Positions 54,130-64,000 of a stretch of DNA of 64,000 nucleotides are shown one piece after another (positions within the stretch are counted from its first letter, which is position 1; each line of letters opens with the position of its first letter). A model generated the notes under the pieces. That model made no database searches, was not told the origin of the DNA, and saw only the letters and a list, made by a program, of their open reading frames with translations. Position numbers and translations under genes: made by a program. The DNA is from Aristolochia californica (taxonomy: Eukaryota; Streptophyta; Magnoliopsida; Piperales; Aristolochiaceae). The DNA is taken from NCBI GenBank assembly GCA_029961685.1, contig JARWKL010000006.1:11228748-11292747 (forward strand). The letters are read 5' to 3'.

Positions 54130-57100
54130 AGAATAGTGAAAAATCAAGTTTCGATTCAAGAAAAAAGTATACATCTAAAATGGAAATGCACAAATGTAGA
54201 GAGAGATAATTCAAAAAAGTGTCCATAACTTTTAGGGATTGCAAACTCTTTCTTGTTTTTATATATCAGGTTTTGCAATTGTCGGCAAAAGGAGAGATGG
54301 GGGATCTATAATTGAGTAGTTACTCCCAATCCATAAGTCATTTCTTACAAAAATATAGCCCTTTACACATTATTGACCGATAAATCACTCGACACTCATC
54401 AATGAATGTTAGGTCGGCGTTTTTATAATTTGGCAAAATAAGGGATTGTTTGACTAGGGTAAATATTCCACCCCATGTTCACTTGAGAACTTAATTAGGT
54501 TTGGATCCCATAGCACATTTGCATCTTTAACATGTTTCAAGCATGCATATCCATATTTAAAACATGTATAGGATCAATTAGAAATCTCTTTCTTATAAAA
54601 TTCCATGCTATTAAGGTTGAACTAGTGGAATTTCCCAAATTTGGATATCAAAACTTTTTTGTTCATTTGTGGTGTGTGAATAAATTTTCTTTCCATTCAT
54701 TTGTTGTTGTTTTAAATTTTTTGCATGCATAAACTCTAAAATTTTCATGTTTTTGTGATCTATTTGTCTTTTTATCTCTTTGTTTACGAGATAAAAGCAA
54801 AAGTAAAAATTCAAGTTTTGATTTATGAAAAAAGTTTACATCTAAAATAGAAATGCACAAATATTGATAGAGATACTTCCAAAACGTGTCCGTAATTTTT
54901 AGAGATTGCAAACTCTTTCTAGTTTTTATATATAAGGTTTTGCAATCTTTTGGAAAAGGGGGAGGCAGGGAATTTTTAACGAGTGTTTACTTCCAATCCA
55001 TAGGTCATTTCTTACAAAAATATAGCCCGGTATGCATGATTGACCGGTAAATCACTCTACAATGATCTATGATTATTTAGTCAGCTTTTTCTGTAAATTG
55101 GCAAAATAATGCCTTACTTGACTTAGGTAAATATCCCACCGCACTATCACTTGCGAATTTAATGAGGTTTAGATCCCATAGGTCATTTTCATCTTTAACA
55201 TGTTTCAAGCATGCATATCCATATTTAAAACAAGTGTAGAATCTATTAGAAATCTCTTTCTTATAAAATTTCAAGCTATTAGGGTTGAATTAGAGGAATT
55301 TCCCGAACTTGGCTGTCAAAACTTATGTGTTCATTTCTGGTGTGTGAGTAAATTTTGTTTACTTACATTTGTTGTTGTTTTAAATTTTTTGCATACATAA
55401 ACTTTAAAATTTACTTTTAGTTGTGATGTATTTGCCTTTTAGCTTTTAGTTTAAGAGATAAAGGGAAAAGTGAAAACTCAAGTTTTGATTTAAGAAAAAA
55501 AAATACATCTAAAATGGAAATGCACAAATGTAGAGAGAGCTAATTCCAAAAGGTTTTCATAATTTTTAGGGATTGCAAAGTCTTTCTAGTTTTTATATAT
55601 TACTTTTCGCAATCGTCGGGATAAGGGGGAGGCGGGGGATTTTGATCTGAGTGTTGACTCCCAATCCATAAGTCATTTCTTAACAAAATATAGCCCTTTA
55701 CACATGATTGACCCATAAATCATTTTACAATCATCTATGATTGTTAGGTCATCGTTTTTGTAATTGGGCAAAATAATGGCTTATTTGACTCGGGCAAATA
55801 TCCCACAGCATGTTCATTTGAGAATTTAATGAGGTTTGGATCCCTTCTATAATTTCCATCTTTAACATGTTTCAAGCATACATATCCATATTTAAAACAT
55901 GTGTAGGATCTATTAGAAATATCTTTCTTATAAAATTCCAAGCTATTAGGGTTGAATTAGTGGAATTTCCCAAACTTGGATAACAAAACTTTTGTGTTCA
56001 TTTTCGGTGTATGAATAAATTTTCTTTACTTACATTTGTAGTTGTTTTAAATTTTTTGCATACATAAACTCTAAAATTTCCATTTTGTAGTGACTTATTT
56101 AAGTTTTATCTATTTGTTTATGAGATAAAGGGAAGAGTGAAAAATCAAGTTTCTATTTAAGAAAAAAGTATACATCTAAAATTGCACAAATGTAGAGCGA
56201 GATAATTCCAAAGAGTATCCGTAATTTTTAGGAATTGCAAAGTCTTACTAGTTTTTATATATTAGGTTTCACAAGCATCGAAAAAAAGGGGGAGGCGGGG
56301 GATTTTTAACAGAGTGGTGACTCCCAATTAAGTCATATCTTACAAAAATATAACTCATTACGCATGACTGACCGATAAATAACTTTACAATCATCTATGA
56401 TGTTTTGGTCAAATTTTTTGTAAATGGGCAAAATAATGGCATGTTTGACTCGGGTAAATATCCCACCGCACATTCACTTGAGAATTTAATGAGGTTTGGA
56501 TCCCATAGGTCATTTTCATTTTTAACATGTTTCAAGCATGCATATCCACATTTAAAACATGTGTAGGATAAATTACAAATCTCCATCTTATAAAATTCCA
56601 AGCTATTAGGGTTGAACTAGTGGAAATTCCCAAACTTGGACATCAAAACGTTTGTATTCATTTGTGGTGTGTGAATAAATTTTTTTTATTTACTTTTTTT
56701 GTGGTTTTAAATTTTTTGCATACATAAACTCTAAAATTTCCATTTTGTTGTGATCTATTTGCCTTTTATCGCTTTGTTTATGAGATAAAGGGAAAAGTGA
56801 AAACTCAAGTTTTGGTTTAATAAAAAAGTATATATCTAAAATGGAAATGCACAAATGTAGATAGAGCTTATTACCAAAAAGTGTTCGTAATTTTTAGGGA
56901 TTGCAAAATCTTTCTAGTTTTTATATATTAGGTTTCGGAATCGTCGGGAAAAGGGGGAGGCAGGGAATTTTGACCTAAGTGTTGACTCCCAATCCATATG
57001 TCATTTCTTTCATAAATATAGTCTGTTATGCATGATTAGCCGATAAATTATTTTACAATCATCTATGATTTTTAGGTCATTTTTTTTGTTATTGGAAAAA

Positions 57101-57455
57101 TAATGGCTTCTTTGACACGGGTAAATATCCCACAGCATGTTCACTTGAGAATTTAATGAGGTTTGTATCCCATGGATCATTTGCATCTTTAACATGTTTT
57201 AAGCATGCATATCCATCTTTAAAACATGTGTAGGATTTATTAGAAATCTCTTTCTTATTAAACTCCAAGCCATTAGGGTTGTAATAGTAGAATTTCCCAA
57301 ACTTTGATATCAAAACTTTTGTGTTCATCTGTGGTGTGTGAATATATTTTCTTTACTTACATTTTTTTTTGTTTTAAATATTTTTGCATACATAAACTCT
57401 AATATTTTCATTTTGTTGTGATCAATTTTGCATTTTATCTCTTTGTTTACGAGAT
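54130..57455 (+). repeat. 3.3-kb five-monomer tandem block, copy A
   Basis: This block matches 57456 onward at an offset of ~3325 bp. Shared variants: AAATCAAGTTT(C/T)GATTCAAG (54142 and 57470); CATCAATGAATG (54398 and 57727); AAAATAAGGGATTGTTTGACT (54433 and 57763); CATAGCACATTTGC versus CATTGCACATTTGC (54509 and 57832); and GAATTAGAGGAATTTCCC (55287 and 58611). The left boundary is approximate. Confidence 0.85.
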
Positions 57456-60400
57456 AAAGGGAAAAGTGAAAAATCAAGTTTTGATTCAAGAAAAAAGTAT
57501 ACATCTAAAATATAAATGCACAAATGTAGAGAGAGATAATTCAAAAAAGTGTCCATAATTTTTAGGGATTGCAGACACTTTCTTGTTTTTATATCTCAAG
57601 TTTTGAAATTGTCGGTAAAAAGGGAAATAGGGGATCTATAACTGAGTTGTTACTCCCAATCCATAAGTCATTTCTTACAAAAATATATCCCATTACACAT
57701 GATTGACCGATAAATCACTTGACAATCATCAATGAATGTTAGGTCAGTTTTTTGTAATTGGGCAAAATAAGGGATTGTTTGACTCGGGTAAATATTCCAC
57801 CCCACGTTCACTTGAGAACTTATTGAGATCCCATTGCACATTTGCATCTTTAACATCTTTCAAACATGAATATCCATTTTTAAACCATTTGTAGGATCAA
57901 TTAGAAATCTCTTTCTTATAAAATTCCAAGCTATAAGGGTTGAACTAGTGGAATTTCCCAAATTTGGATATCAAAACTTTTGTGTTCATTTGTGGTGTGT
58001 GAATAAATTTTATTTACATTCATTTTTTGTGTTTTCAAATTTTTTATGTGCGTTAACTCTAAAATTTTCCTTTTGTTGTGATCTATTTGACTTTTTATCT
58101 CTTTGTTTACGAGATAAAGGGAAAAGTGAAAACTGAAGTTTCGATTTAAGAAAAAAGTATACATCTAAAATGGGAATGCACAAATGGAGAGAGAGAGATA
58201 ATTCCAAAAAGTGTCCATAATTTTAGAGATTGCAAACTCTTTTTAGTTTTTAAATATTAGGTTTAGCAATCGTTAGGAAAAGGGGGAGGCGGGGGATTTT
58301 TAACCAACTGTTGACTCCCAATCCATAGGTCATTTCTAACAAAAATATAGCCCGATATGCATGATTGATCGATAAATCACTTTAAAATCATCTATGATTG
58401 TTTGGTCAGTGTTTTTGTATATCGGCAAAATAATGGCTTGTTTGACTCGGATAAATATCCCACCGAACGTTCACTTGCGAATTTAATAAGGTTTGGATCC
58501 CATAGGTCTTTTGCATCTTTAACATGTTTCAAGCATGCATATCCATATTTAAAACAAGTGTAGGATCTATTAGAAATCTCTATCATATTAAATTTCAAGC
58601 TATTGGGGTTGAATTAGAGGAATTTCCCAAACTTGGATGTCAAAACTTTTGTGTTCATTTGTGGTATGTGAATAAATTTAATTTACTTACATTTGTTGTT
58701 GTTTTAAATTTTTTGCATACATAAACTTTAAAATTTTCTTTTTGTTGTGATGTATTTGGCTTTTTCTAATTGTTTAAGAGATAAAGGGAAAAGTGAAAAC
58801 TCAAGTTTTGATTTAAGAAAAACGTATACATCTAAAATGTAAATGCACAAATGTAGAGAGAGCTAATTCCAAAAAGTGTTCGTAATTTTTAGGGATTGCA
58901 AAGTCTTTCTAGTTTTTATATATTAATTTTCGTAATCATTGGGATAAGGGGGAGGCGGGGGATTTTGATCTAAGTGTTGACTCCCAATCAATAAGTCATT
59001 TCTTACAAAAATATAGCCCGTTACGCATGATTGACCCATAAATCATTTTACAATCATCTATGATTGTTAGGTCATCTTTTTTGTAATTGGGCCAAATAAT
59101 GGCTTGTTTGACTCGGGTAAATATCCCACAGGATGTTCACTTGAGAATTTAATGAGGTTTGGATCCCATAGTTGATTTTCATCTTTAACATGTTTCAAGC
59201 ATGCATATCCATATTTAAAACATGTGTAGGATCTATTAGAAATCTATATCTTATAAAATTCCAAGCTATTAGGGTTGAATTAGAGGAATTTCCCAAACTT
59301 GGATGTCAAAACTTTTGTGTTCATTTGTGGTATGTGAATAAATTTAATTTACTTACATTTGTTGTTATTTTAAATTTTTTGCATACATAAACTTTAAAAT
59401 TTTCTTTTTGTTGTGATGTATTTGCCTTTTTTTCTAATTGTTTAAGAGATAAAGGGAAAACTGAAAACTCAAGTTTTTATTTAAGAAAAAAGTATACATC
59501 TAAAATGTAAATGCACAAATGTACTGAGAGCTAATTCCAAAAAGTGTTCGTAATTTTTAGGGATTGCAAATTCTTTCTAGTTTTTATATATTAGTTTTCA
59601 CAATCGTTGGGATTAGGGGGAGGCGGGGGATTTTGATCTGAGTGTTGACTCCCAATCCATAAGTCATTTCTTACAAAAATATAGCCCGTTACGCATGATT
59701 GACCCATAACTCATTTTACAATAATCTATGATTGTTAGGTCATCTTTTTTGTAATTGGGCAAAATAATGGCTTGTTTGACTCGGGTAAATTTCCCACAGC
59801 ATGTTCACTTGAGAATTTAATGAGGTTTGGATCCCATAGGTGATTTTCATCTTTAACATGTTTCAATCATGCATATCCATATTTAAAACATGTGTAGGTT
59901 CTATTAGAAATCTCTTTCTTATAAAATTCCAAGCTATTAGGGTTGTATTAGTGGAATTTCCCAAACTTGGATATCAAAACTTTTGTGTTCATTAAATTTT
60001 CTTTTCTTACATTTGTTATTGTTTTAAATTTTTTGCATACATAAACTCTAAAATTTCCATTTATTTGTGCTTTTTTGCATTTTATCTATTTGTTTACGAG
60101 AAAAAGGGAAGAGTGAAAAATCAAGTTTTGATTTAAGAAAAGAGTTTACATCTAAAATAAAAATGCACAATTGTAGAGAGAGATAATTCCAAGGAGTGTC
60201 CGTAATTTTTAGATATTGCAAACTCATTCTAGTTTTTATATATTAGGTTTTGCAATCATCGAAAAAAGGGTGAGACTGGGGATTTTTCACTGAGTGTTGA
60301 CTCCCAATTAAGTCATATCTTAAAAAAATATAACCCATTACGCATGATTGACCGATAAAAACTTTACAATCATCGATGATTTTTAGGTCCACTTTTTTTT

Positions 60401-60740
60401 CAATGGGCAAAATAATGGCTTGTTTGACTCGGGTAAATATCCCACCACATGTTCACTTGAGAATTTAATGAGGTTTGGATCCCATAGGTTATTTGCATCT
60501 ATAACATGTTTCAAGCATGCATATCCACGTTTAAAACATGTGTAGGATAAATTACAAATCTCCTTCTTATAAAATTCCAAGCTATTAGGGTTGAACTAGT
60601 GGAATTTTCCAAAATTGGATATCAAAACGTTTGTGTTCATTTGTGGTGTGTGAATAAATTTTTTTTATTTAATTTTGTTGTTGTTTTAAATTTTTTGCAT
60701 ACATAAACTCTAAAATTTCCATTTTGTTGTGATCTATTTC
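57456..60740 (+). repeat. 3.3-kb tandem block, copy B, with one extra unit
   Basis: This block continues the order of copy A, but after ~59190 the offset becomes ~3980 bp because one monomer was duplicated locally. ATAAATTACAAATCTCC at 56568 corresponds to 60547. The block runs into a ~155-bp deletion at ~60745. Confidence 0.83.
58559..59894 (+). repeat. Local 668-bp monomer duplication
   Basis: The unit at ~58559-59226 is followed by a close copy at ~59227-59894, offset 668 bp. They share GAATTAGAGGAATTTCCC, TTGGATGTCAAAAC, AAATTTAATTTACTTAC, TCTAATTGTTTAAGAG, GAGCTAATTCC and GATTTTGATCT variants. The equivalent place in copy A of the 3.3-kb block (from ~55235) has the shared type only once. 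Confidence 0.87.
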
Positions 60741-60752
60741 CCTTTATATATT
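60736..60752. other. Deletion junction (~155 bp)
   Basis: GTGATCTATTTCCCTTT is joined to ATATATTAGGTTTC, skipping the AAAGTGAAAACTC...GCAAACTC part. Landmark spacing is only ~510 bp. CTTTNTATAT-like sequence at both ends could have served as microhomology. Confidence 0.85.
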
Positions 60753-62132
60753 AGGTTTCAAAATCGTCGAGGAAAGGGGGAGGCAGGGCATATTGATCTG
60801 AATGTTGACTCCCAATCCATAAGTGATTTCTTACAAAAATATATCCCGTTAGGCATGATTGACCGATAAATCATTTTACAATCATATATGATTGTTAGGT
60901 CATCTTTTTTGTAATTGGGCAAAATAATGACTTGTTTGACTAGGGTAAATATCCCACAGCATGTTCACTAGAGAATTTAATGAGGTTTGGATCCCATAGG
61001 TAATTTGCATCTTTAACATATTTCAACCATGCATATCCATATTTGAAACATGTGTAGGATCTATTAGAAATCTCTTTCTTATAAAATTTTTAGCAATTAG
61101 GGTTGAACTAGTGGAATTTCCCAAACATGGATATCAAAATGTTTGTGTTCATTTGTGGTGTGTGAAGAAATTTTCTTTACATACATTTGATTTTTTTAAA
61201 ATTTTTTGCATACTTAAACTCTAAAATTTTCATTTTGTTGTGATCAATTTTCCTTTTTACCTCTTTGTTTATGAGTAAAGGGAAAAGTGAAAACTCAAGT
61301 TTTGATTTAAGAAAAAAGTATACGTCTAAAATAGAAAAGCATAAATGAAGAGAGAGATAATTCCAAATTGTGTCCATCATTTTTAGGGATTACAAACTCT
61401 TTCTAGTGTTTATATTTTAGATTTTGCATTTTTTGGAAAAGGGTGAGGCAGGGGATTTTTAACTGAGTGTTGACTACCAATCTATAAGTTATTTCTTACA
61501 AAAATATAACCAGTTACGCATGATTGACAGATAAATCACTTTACAATCATCTATGATTGTTATGGTAGTTTTTTTGTCAATGGGCAAAATAATGGCATGT
61601 TTGACTCGTGTAATTATACCACTGCAGTTTCACTTGAGAATTTAATGATGTTTGGATCTCATAGCACATTTGCATCTGTAACATGTTTCAAGCATGCACA
61701 TCCATATTTAAAACATGTGTAGGATCAAATAGAATTCTCTTTCTTATAAAATTCCAAACTATAACTAGTGGAATTTCCCAAACTTGGATATCAAAACATT
61801 TGCCTTCATTTGTGGTCTGTGAATAAATGTTCTTTACATACATTTGTTGTTGTTTTAAAGTTTTTGCATACATAAACTCTAAAATTTTCATTTTGTTGTG
61901 ATCTATTTGCCTTTTTATCTCTTTGTTTATGAGATAAAGGGAAAAGTGAAAAATCAAGTTTTCATTTAAGAAAAAAGTATACATCTAAAATGGAAATGCA
62001 CAAATATAGAGAGAGATAATTCCAAAATGTCACCGTAATTTTTAGGGATTGCAAACTCTTTCTAGTTTTTATACATTAAGTTTTGCAATCATCAATAAAA
62101 GGGGGAGGCGGGGGATTTTTAACCGAGTGTTG
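60753..62132 (+). repeat. Last satellite units before the retroelement
   Basis: These are two typical monomers. The last G-rich block is at about 62097-62114 and the satellite text ends at ...AACCGAGTGTTG. In ordinary units this continues as ACTCCCAATCC, so the array was interrupted within a monomer. Whether it resumes beyond the retroelement is outside the window. Confidence 0.93.
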
Positions 62133-62487
62133 TGTTATGGACTCCATAGCATCAAGAGTGGCTAACCGGAGAAGAGAAGAGATGGAATAACTTGTATTTC
62201 AGTACCTTAGGGGTTTAATTGTAATTTGAAGTTCTATAAGGGTCTAATTGTAATTATAGAATCTTTGATGTTTTCCTTGACCTATTTAGGGCGTCAAGTG
62301 ATGGAATGAAAACAAGCATTGATCATTAGTCTAAATGAGATCAAGTTCTCTCTCTAAAGAGGCCTAAGGTTGGAGCTCCTTCAAAAGCTCACGTCCATTC
62401 ATCATTGGGCGTTCCAAGAACCCCAAATCCTTCCCTTCTTCGTCATTCAATCTGGAAGCTAGACGAGATCGCCGGGTGACTCGATTC
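62133..62487 (+). other. Putative 5' LTR and/or untranslated leader of the retroelement
   Basis: 355 bp of non-satellite, non-coding DNA precede the Gag ATG. It begins TGTTATGG. It has an imperfect repeat, GGGTTTAATTGTAATT near 62210 and GGGTCTAATTGTAATT near 62240, and a TATAAG at 62235-62240 that could be a TATA-like element. I did not recognise a primer-binding site, in particular not the common initiator tRNA-Met complement starting TGGTATCAG, nor a clear CA end of an LTR. The element may use another primer, the LTR may end close to the ATG, or the copy may lack part of its 5' region. Confidence 0.5.
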
Positions 62488-63936
62488 ATGGCTAGAGAGC
62501 CTAACATCGTGGTAGCAGACAGGACCACCCTTGGTGATTCCTCTTCCCCTGTAGAAATTCAAAATTTTGTGGAAGAGAACCATGTTGATCTACAATCTCA
62601 AATCAATGGCCTGGAGGGAAAATTCCAGATGTTGCTATCACGCAAGGAGGAAGGCTTTACCCAGCTTTCAGTCCAGATGGCATCATCCTCATGCCCAGCA
62701 GATCATCTCAACCCTCATCCAACGCCTCCACCTCCTCCCCTGCGCCAAATACCTCCAACTCGTGGGGGCCTCAATCCAGCACCCCCTACTGTGCCAAGGT
62801 ACATAAAGGTTGATTTTCCAACGTATGATGGGTCCTCCGACCCTTTAATGTGGTTGCACAGGTGTAATCATTTCTTTTCCAATCAAGGAACTCTGCCCGA
62901 AGGCAAGATTCAATTAGCCGCCTTCCACATGCTCGATGAAGCGCTTATGTGGTTTCATCAATTCAAAAACGAGTTTGTGGTCTATGATTGGGAATTTTTC
63001 AAAGAAAATTGTATGCTACGGTTTGGTCCTCCGCTTCGCAGCAACCTAGTTGGGGATTTGGTCAATCTAAAACAGCTTGGCACTATAGAACAATATCAGA
63101 AATTGTTCCAAGAAAAACTTGCTCGTGCAAGTCATTTGGTCCGACCTGAACTTTATGTCAATTTGTTCATGGCTGGCCTGGTAGAACCCCTTCGATTAGA
63201 AGTGGAATTGGAAGCCCCCACCTCCCTAGCCCACGCCATGAATTTGGCAAGAGCATTGGACACCAAACAGCGCCTCTTCCGTGAGTCCTTAAACAAACGT
63301 CCCCCTTGGCCACCTCGCCCACAGCCCCATGGTCCTTATTCCACTCACCCCAAGCCTCCTCCCAACCACCCCTCACCACCACCACCACCAGCCTTTACAC
63401 CCCCACCGGGATTTATCAAACGTCTGACAAAAGCAGAAATTGATCAGAGAAGGGCTCAGGGCCTATGTTTCAATTGTGATGAAAAATTCGTCAAGGGCCA
63501 TCAATGCAAAAGACTATTTTGGGTAGAAATAGAAGACCCCTCAGAGGATGACTTTCAGGAGGATATGGACCAAACCGAGGAGGAAACACCAGAAATCTCT
63601 CTCCATGCCATGACAGGCCTGCAGAGCACCAATACCATGCAGGTCCATGCCACCATGAACCATCATCTCCTGCTCGCACTCGTGGACTCAGGCAGCACAC
63701 ATAATTTTATAAGCAGCCAGGCAGCACAACAGTTGGGGTTATCCCTACAACAGAAATCAAGAATATCAGTCTCAGTGGCTAATGGTGACAAGGTCACCAC
63801 TGTGGGTTTCGGTTCAGCAATGCCCTTTACTATTGAAGGTCACTCCTTTGTAGCAGATTTTTTGGTCATACCGCTGGCTGGGTTTGACCTCGTATTGGGC
63901 ATTAAATGGCTACAGCGATTGGGTCCGATCTTATAG
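62488..63936 (+). CDS. Ty3/Gypsy Gag-protease ORF, ended by an in-frame TAG
   Basis: The product would be the structural Gag that packages element RNA, followed by an aspartic protease. The start is the ATG at 62488, giving 482 codons; the frame is open for ~120 bp upstream but has no earlier ATG. Residues ~20-65 are polar and coiled-coil-prone, and ~70-100 are proline-rich. Residues ~105-255 match the Retrotrans_gag fold (motifs such as FPTYDGSSDP, WLHRCNHFF, ALMWFHQF). A second proline-rich linker spans ~270-310. A zinc-knuckle-like CX2CX7HXC is at 327-340 (C327, C330, H338, C340), which differs from the canonical CX2CX4HX4C. An acidic stretch follows at ~346-370. The protease spans ~375-482 with catalytic D400 in DSGST and a VLGIKWL motif near the end. 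The frame stops at TAG 63934-63936, where relatives usually have tryptophan after GPIL, so the polyprotein is truncated before any polymerase. Confidence 0.87.
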   Translation: MAREPNIVVADRTTLGDSSSPVEIQNFVEENHVDLQSQINGLEGKFQMLLSRKEEGFTQLSVQMASSSCPADHLNPHPTPPPPPLRQIPPTRGGLNPAPPTVPRYIKVDFPTYDGSSDPLMWLHRCNHFFSNQGTLPEGKIQLAAFHMLDEALMWFHQFKNEFVVYDWEFFKENCMLRFGPPLRSNLVGDLVNLKQLGTIEQYQKLFQEKLARASHLVRPELYVNLFMAGLVEPLRLEVELEAPTSLAHAMNLARALDTKQRLFRESLNKRPPWPPRPQPHGPYSTHPKPPPNHPSPPPPPAFTPPPGFIKRLTKAEIDQRRAQGLCFNCDEKFVKGHQCKRLFWVEIEDPSEDDFQEDMDQTEEETPEISLHAMTGLQSTNTMQVHATMNHHLLLALVDSGSTHNFISSQAAQQLGLSLQQKSRISVSVANGDKVTTVGFGSAMPFTIEGHSFVADFLVIPLAGFDLVLGIKWLQRLGPIL

Positions 63937-64000
63937 GATTTCCAATCCCTTACCTTGAGTTTTAAACAGGACACCCATCCGATCACCCTCCAGGGCAATA
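63934..64000 (+). pseudogene. Gag-Pol frame continuing past a nonsense codon
   Basis: TAG at 63934-63936 differs by one base from TGG, the tryptophan codon expected at this conserved place. After it the same frame stays open for 21 codons to the window edge, and its composition is like the upstream coding part. This fits a point nonsense mutation in a polyprotein rather than a natural gene end. The following bases (GAT TTC) do not resemble the CAA TTA context of known leaky plant-virus stops. Integrity of the rest is unknown. Confidence 0.7.

Larger units (their letters stand above)
1..62132. repeat. Tandem satellite array, ~660-bp AT-rich monomer, about 95 units
   Basis: One monomer type repeats head to tail from the left edge, which starts mid-unit, to the retroelement junction. 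The landmark with ACATGTTT and GCATGC recurs at about 542, 1211, 1851, 2516, 3177 and so on to 60505, 61015 and 61679. That is 94 landmarks, mostly 640-670 bp apart, averaging about 657 bp. All copies share one orientation. The sequence is AT-rich apart from a short G-rich block in each unit. Units differ by scattered substitutions, small indels and T-tract length changes. Spacing outliers are explained by deletions (for example 15.51, 17.63, 41.35 and 60.74 kb) or partial duplications (29.3 and 32.0 kb). No other transposon was seen inside the array. Genomic location (centromeric, pericentromeric or subtelomeric) cannot be told from the sequence. Similarity to a known satellite family was not tested. 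Confidence 0.97.
62133..64000 (+). mobile_element. Ty3/Gypsy LTR retrotransposon, 5' part only
   Basis: From ~62133 the sequence changes abruptly from AT-rich satellite to mixed-composition DNA with a long ORF encoding Gag and a retropepsin-like protease in one frame. The order Gag, zinc knuckle, protease and the RVP_2-like protease with DSGST point to a Ty3/Gypsy element rather than Ty1/Copia. The clade cannot be set because reverse transcriptase, RNase H and integrase lie beyond the window. The first bases after the satellite are TGTTATGG, consistent with an LTR starting with TG. The preceding TGTTG would be a candidate 5-bp target duplication, but the other end is not visible. Confidence 0.88.

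Noticed and set aside
545..61984. About a hundred ORFs of 60-141 codons across the array on both strands
   Set aside because: They are repeated copies of a few frames of the same monomer, overlap each other on opposite strands, are interrupted in many units and show no recognisable domain. I did not list them as genes.
1..62132. CRISPR array or bacterial repeat system
   Set aside because: The repeated unit is ~660 bp of near-continuous homology, not short repeats with unique spacers. No cas-like ORFs exist, and the flanking element is a plant-type retrotransposon.
1..62132. rDNA intergenic spacer or 5S array
   Set aside because: No rRNA coding sequence or 5S gene is present in any unit. The G-rich block and B-box-like motif alone do not support it.
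62476..62487. GTG at 62476 as the Gag start
   Set aside because: Plant translation starts at ATG, and the first in-frame ATG is at 62488. The four extra codons have no support.
62567..62806. 79-codon ORF in another frame of the Gag region
   Set aside because: It lies wholly within the Gag ORF in another frame. The Gag frame has clear family motifs and this one has none.
63167..63700. Two minus-strand ORFs (73 and 69 codons) opposite the Gag-protease ORF
   Set aside because: They are antisense shadows of the proline-rich linker and protease coding region and have no recognised domain.

Overview
The window looks like plant nuclear heterochromatin. About 97% of it (1 to ~62,132) is one uninterrupted, head-to-tail, AT-rich satellite array with a monomer of about 660-668 bp. 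The last ~1.87 kb (62,133-64,000) is the 5' part of a Ty3/Gypsy-type LTR retrotransposon inserted into, or abutting, the array. The plant assignment rests on the Gag/protease type of the retroelement and on the long, diverged satellite with higher-order structure. I cannot name the species or match the satellite to a published family from memory.

Satellite: a landmark block (ACATGTTT, then GCATGC, then AAACATGT) recurs 94 times between ~542 and ~61,679, a mean spacing of about 657 bp. At least one more monomer has lost its landmark (around 41.35 kb). All units lie in the same orientation. Each unit carries, in order: the ACATGTTT/AAACATGT dyad; AT-rich sequence; a short G-rich block (GGGAAAAGGGGGAGGCGGGG type); a near-perfect palindrome (ACAATCAT-NN-ATGATTGT); and a GGATCC (BamHI) site inside GGTTTGGATCC. 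Monomers differ by many substitutions, small indels and T-tract length changes, so the array is old, but it also holds younger segmental duplications.

Regional layout: ~1.1-6.9 kb and ~7.6-13.4 kb are related blocks at a ~6.52 kb offset. ~11.1-19.85 kb and ~19.85-29.0 kb form a clear tandem higher-order duplication (~8.72 kb offset); the left copy has later deletions of ~821 bp and ~224 bp and a local 641-bp duplication. 29.0-33.4 kb is diverged monomers with 101-bp and 123-bp partial duplications. 33.43-37.34 and 37.34-40.89 kb are a younger tandem duplication (~3.90 kb, six monomers). 40.9-54.1 kb is a mosaic of related units at ~2.0, ~4.0, ~5.9 and ~6.6 kb offsets. 54.13-57.46 and 57.46-~60.7 kb are another tandem block (~3.33 kb) with a local 668-bp duplication in the right copy. 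A 242-bp stretch at 25,071-25,312 is identical to 39,768-40,009, 14.7 kb away across block boundaries, which suggests gene conversion or a short copy event.

Retroelement: after ~355 bp of non-satellite DNA that may be a 5' LTR and/or leader, an ORF from ATG 62,488 encodes a Gag with a coiled-coil-prone N-terminus, a Retrotrans_gag domain, a proline-rich linker and a CCHC-like zinc knuckle, fused in frame to a retropepsin-like protease with DSGST. A TAG at 63,934-63,936 stops the frame where relatives usually have tryptophan, and the same frame stays open to the window edge, so this copy is probably inactive.

No host gene, tRNA, rRNA, CRISPR or bacterial-type operon is supported. The many 60-110 codon ORFs in the array are repeated copies of a few chance frames of the monomer, on both strands. 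I found no convincing new biological system. The points most worth a second look are the conversion-like tract, the nested higher-order structure and the regularly spaced palindrome and G-rich motifs.
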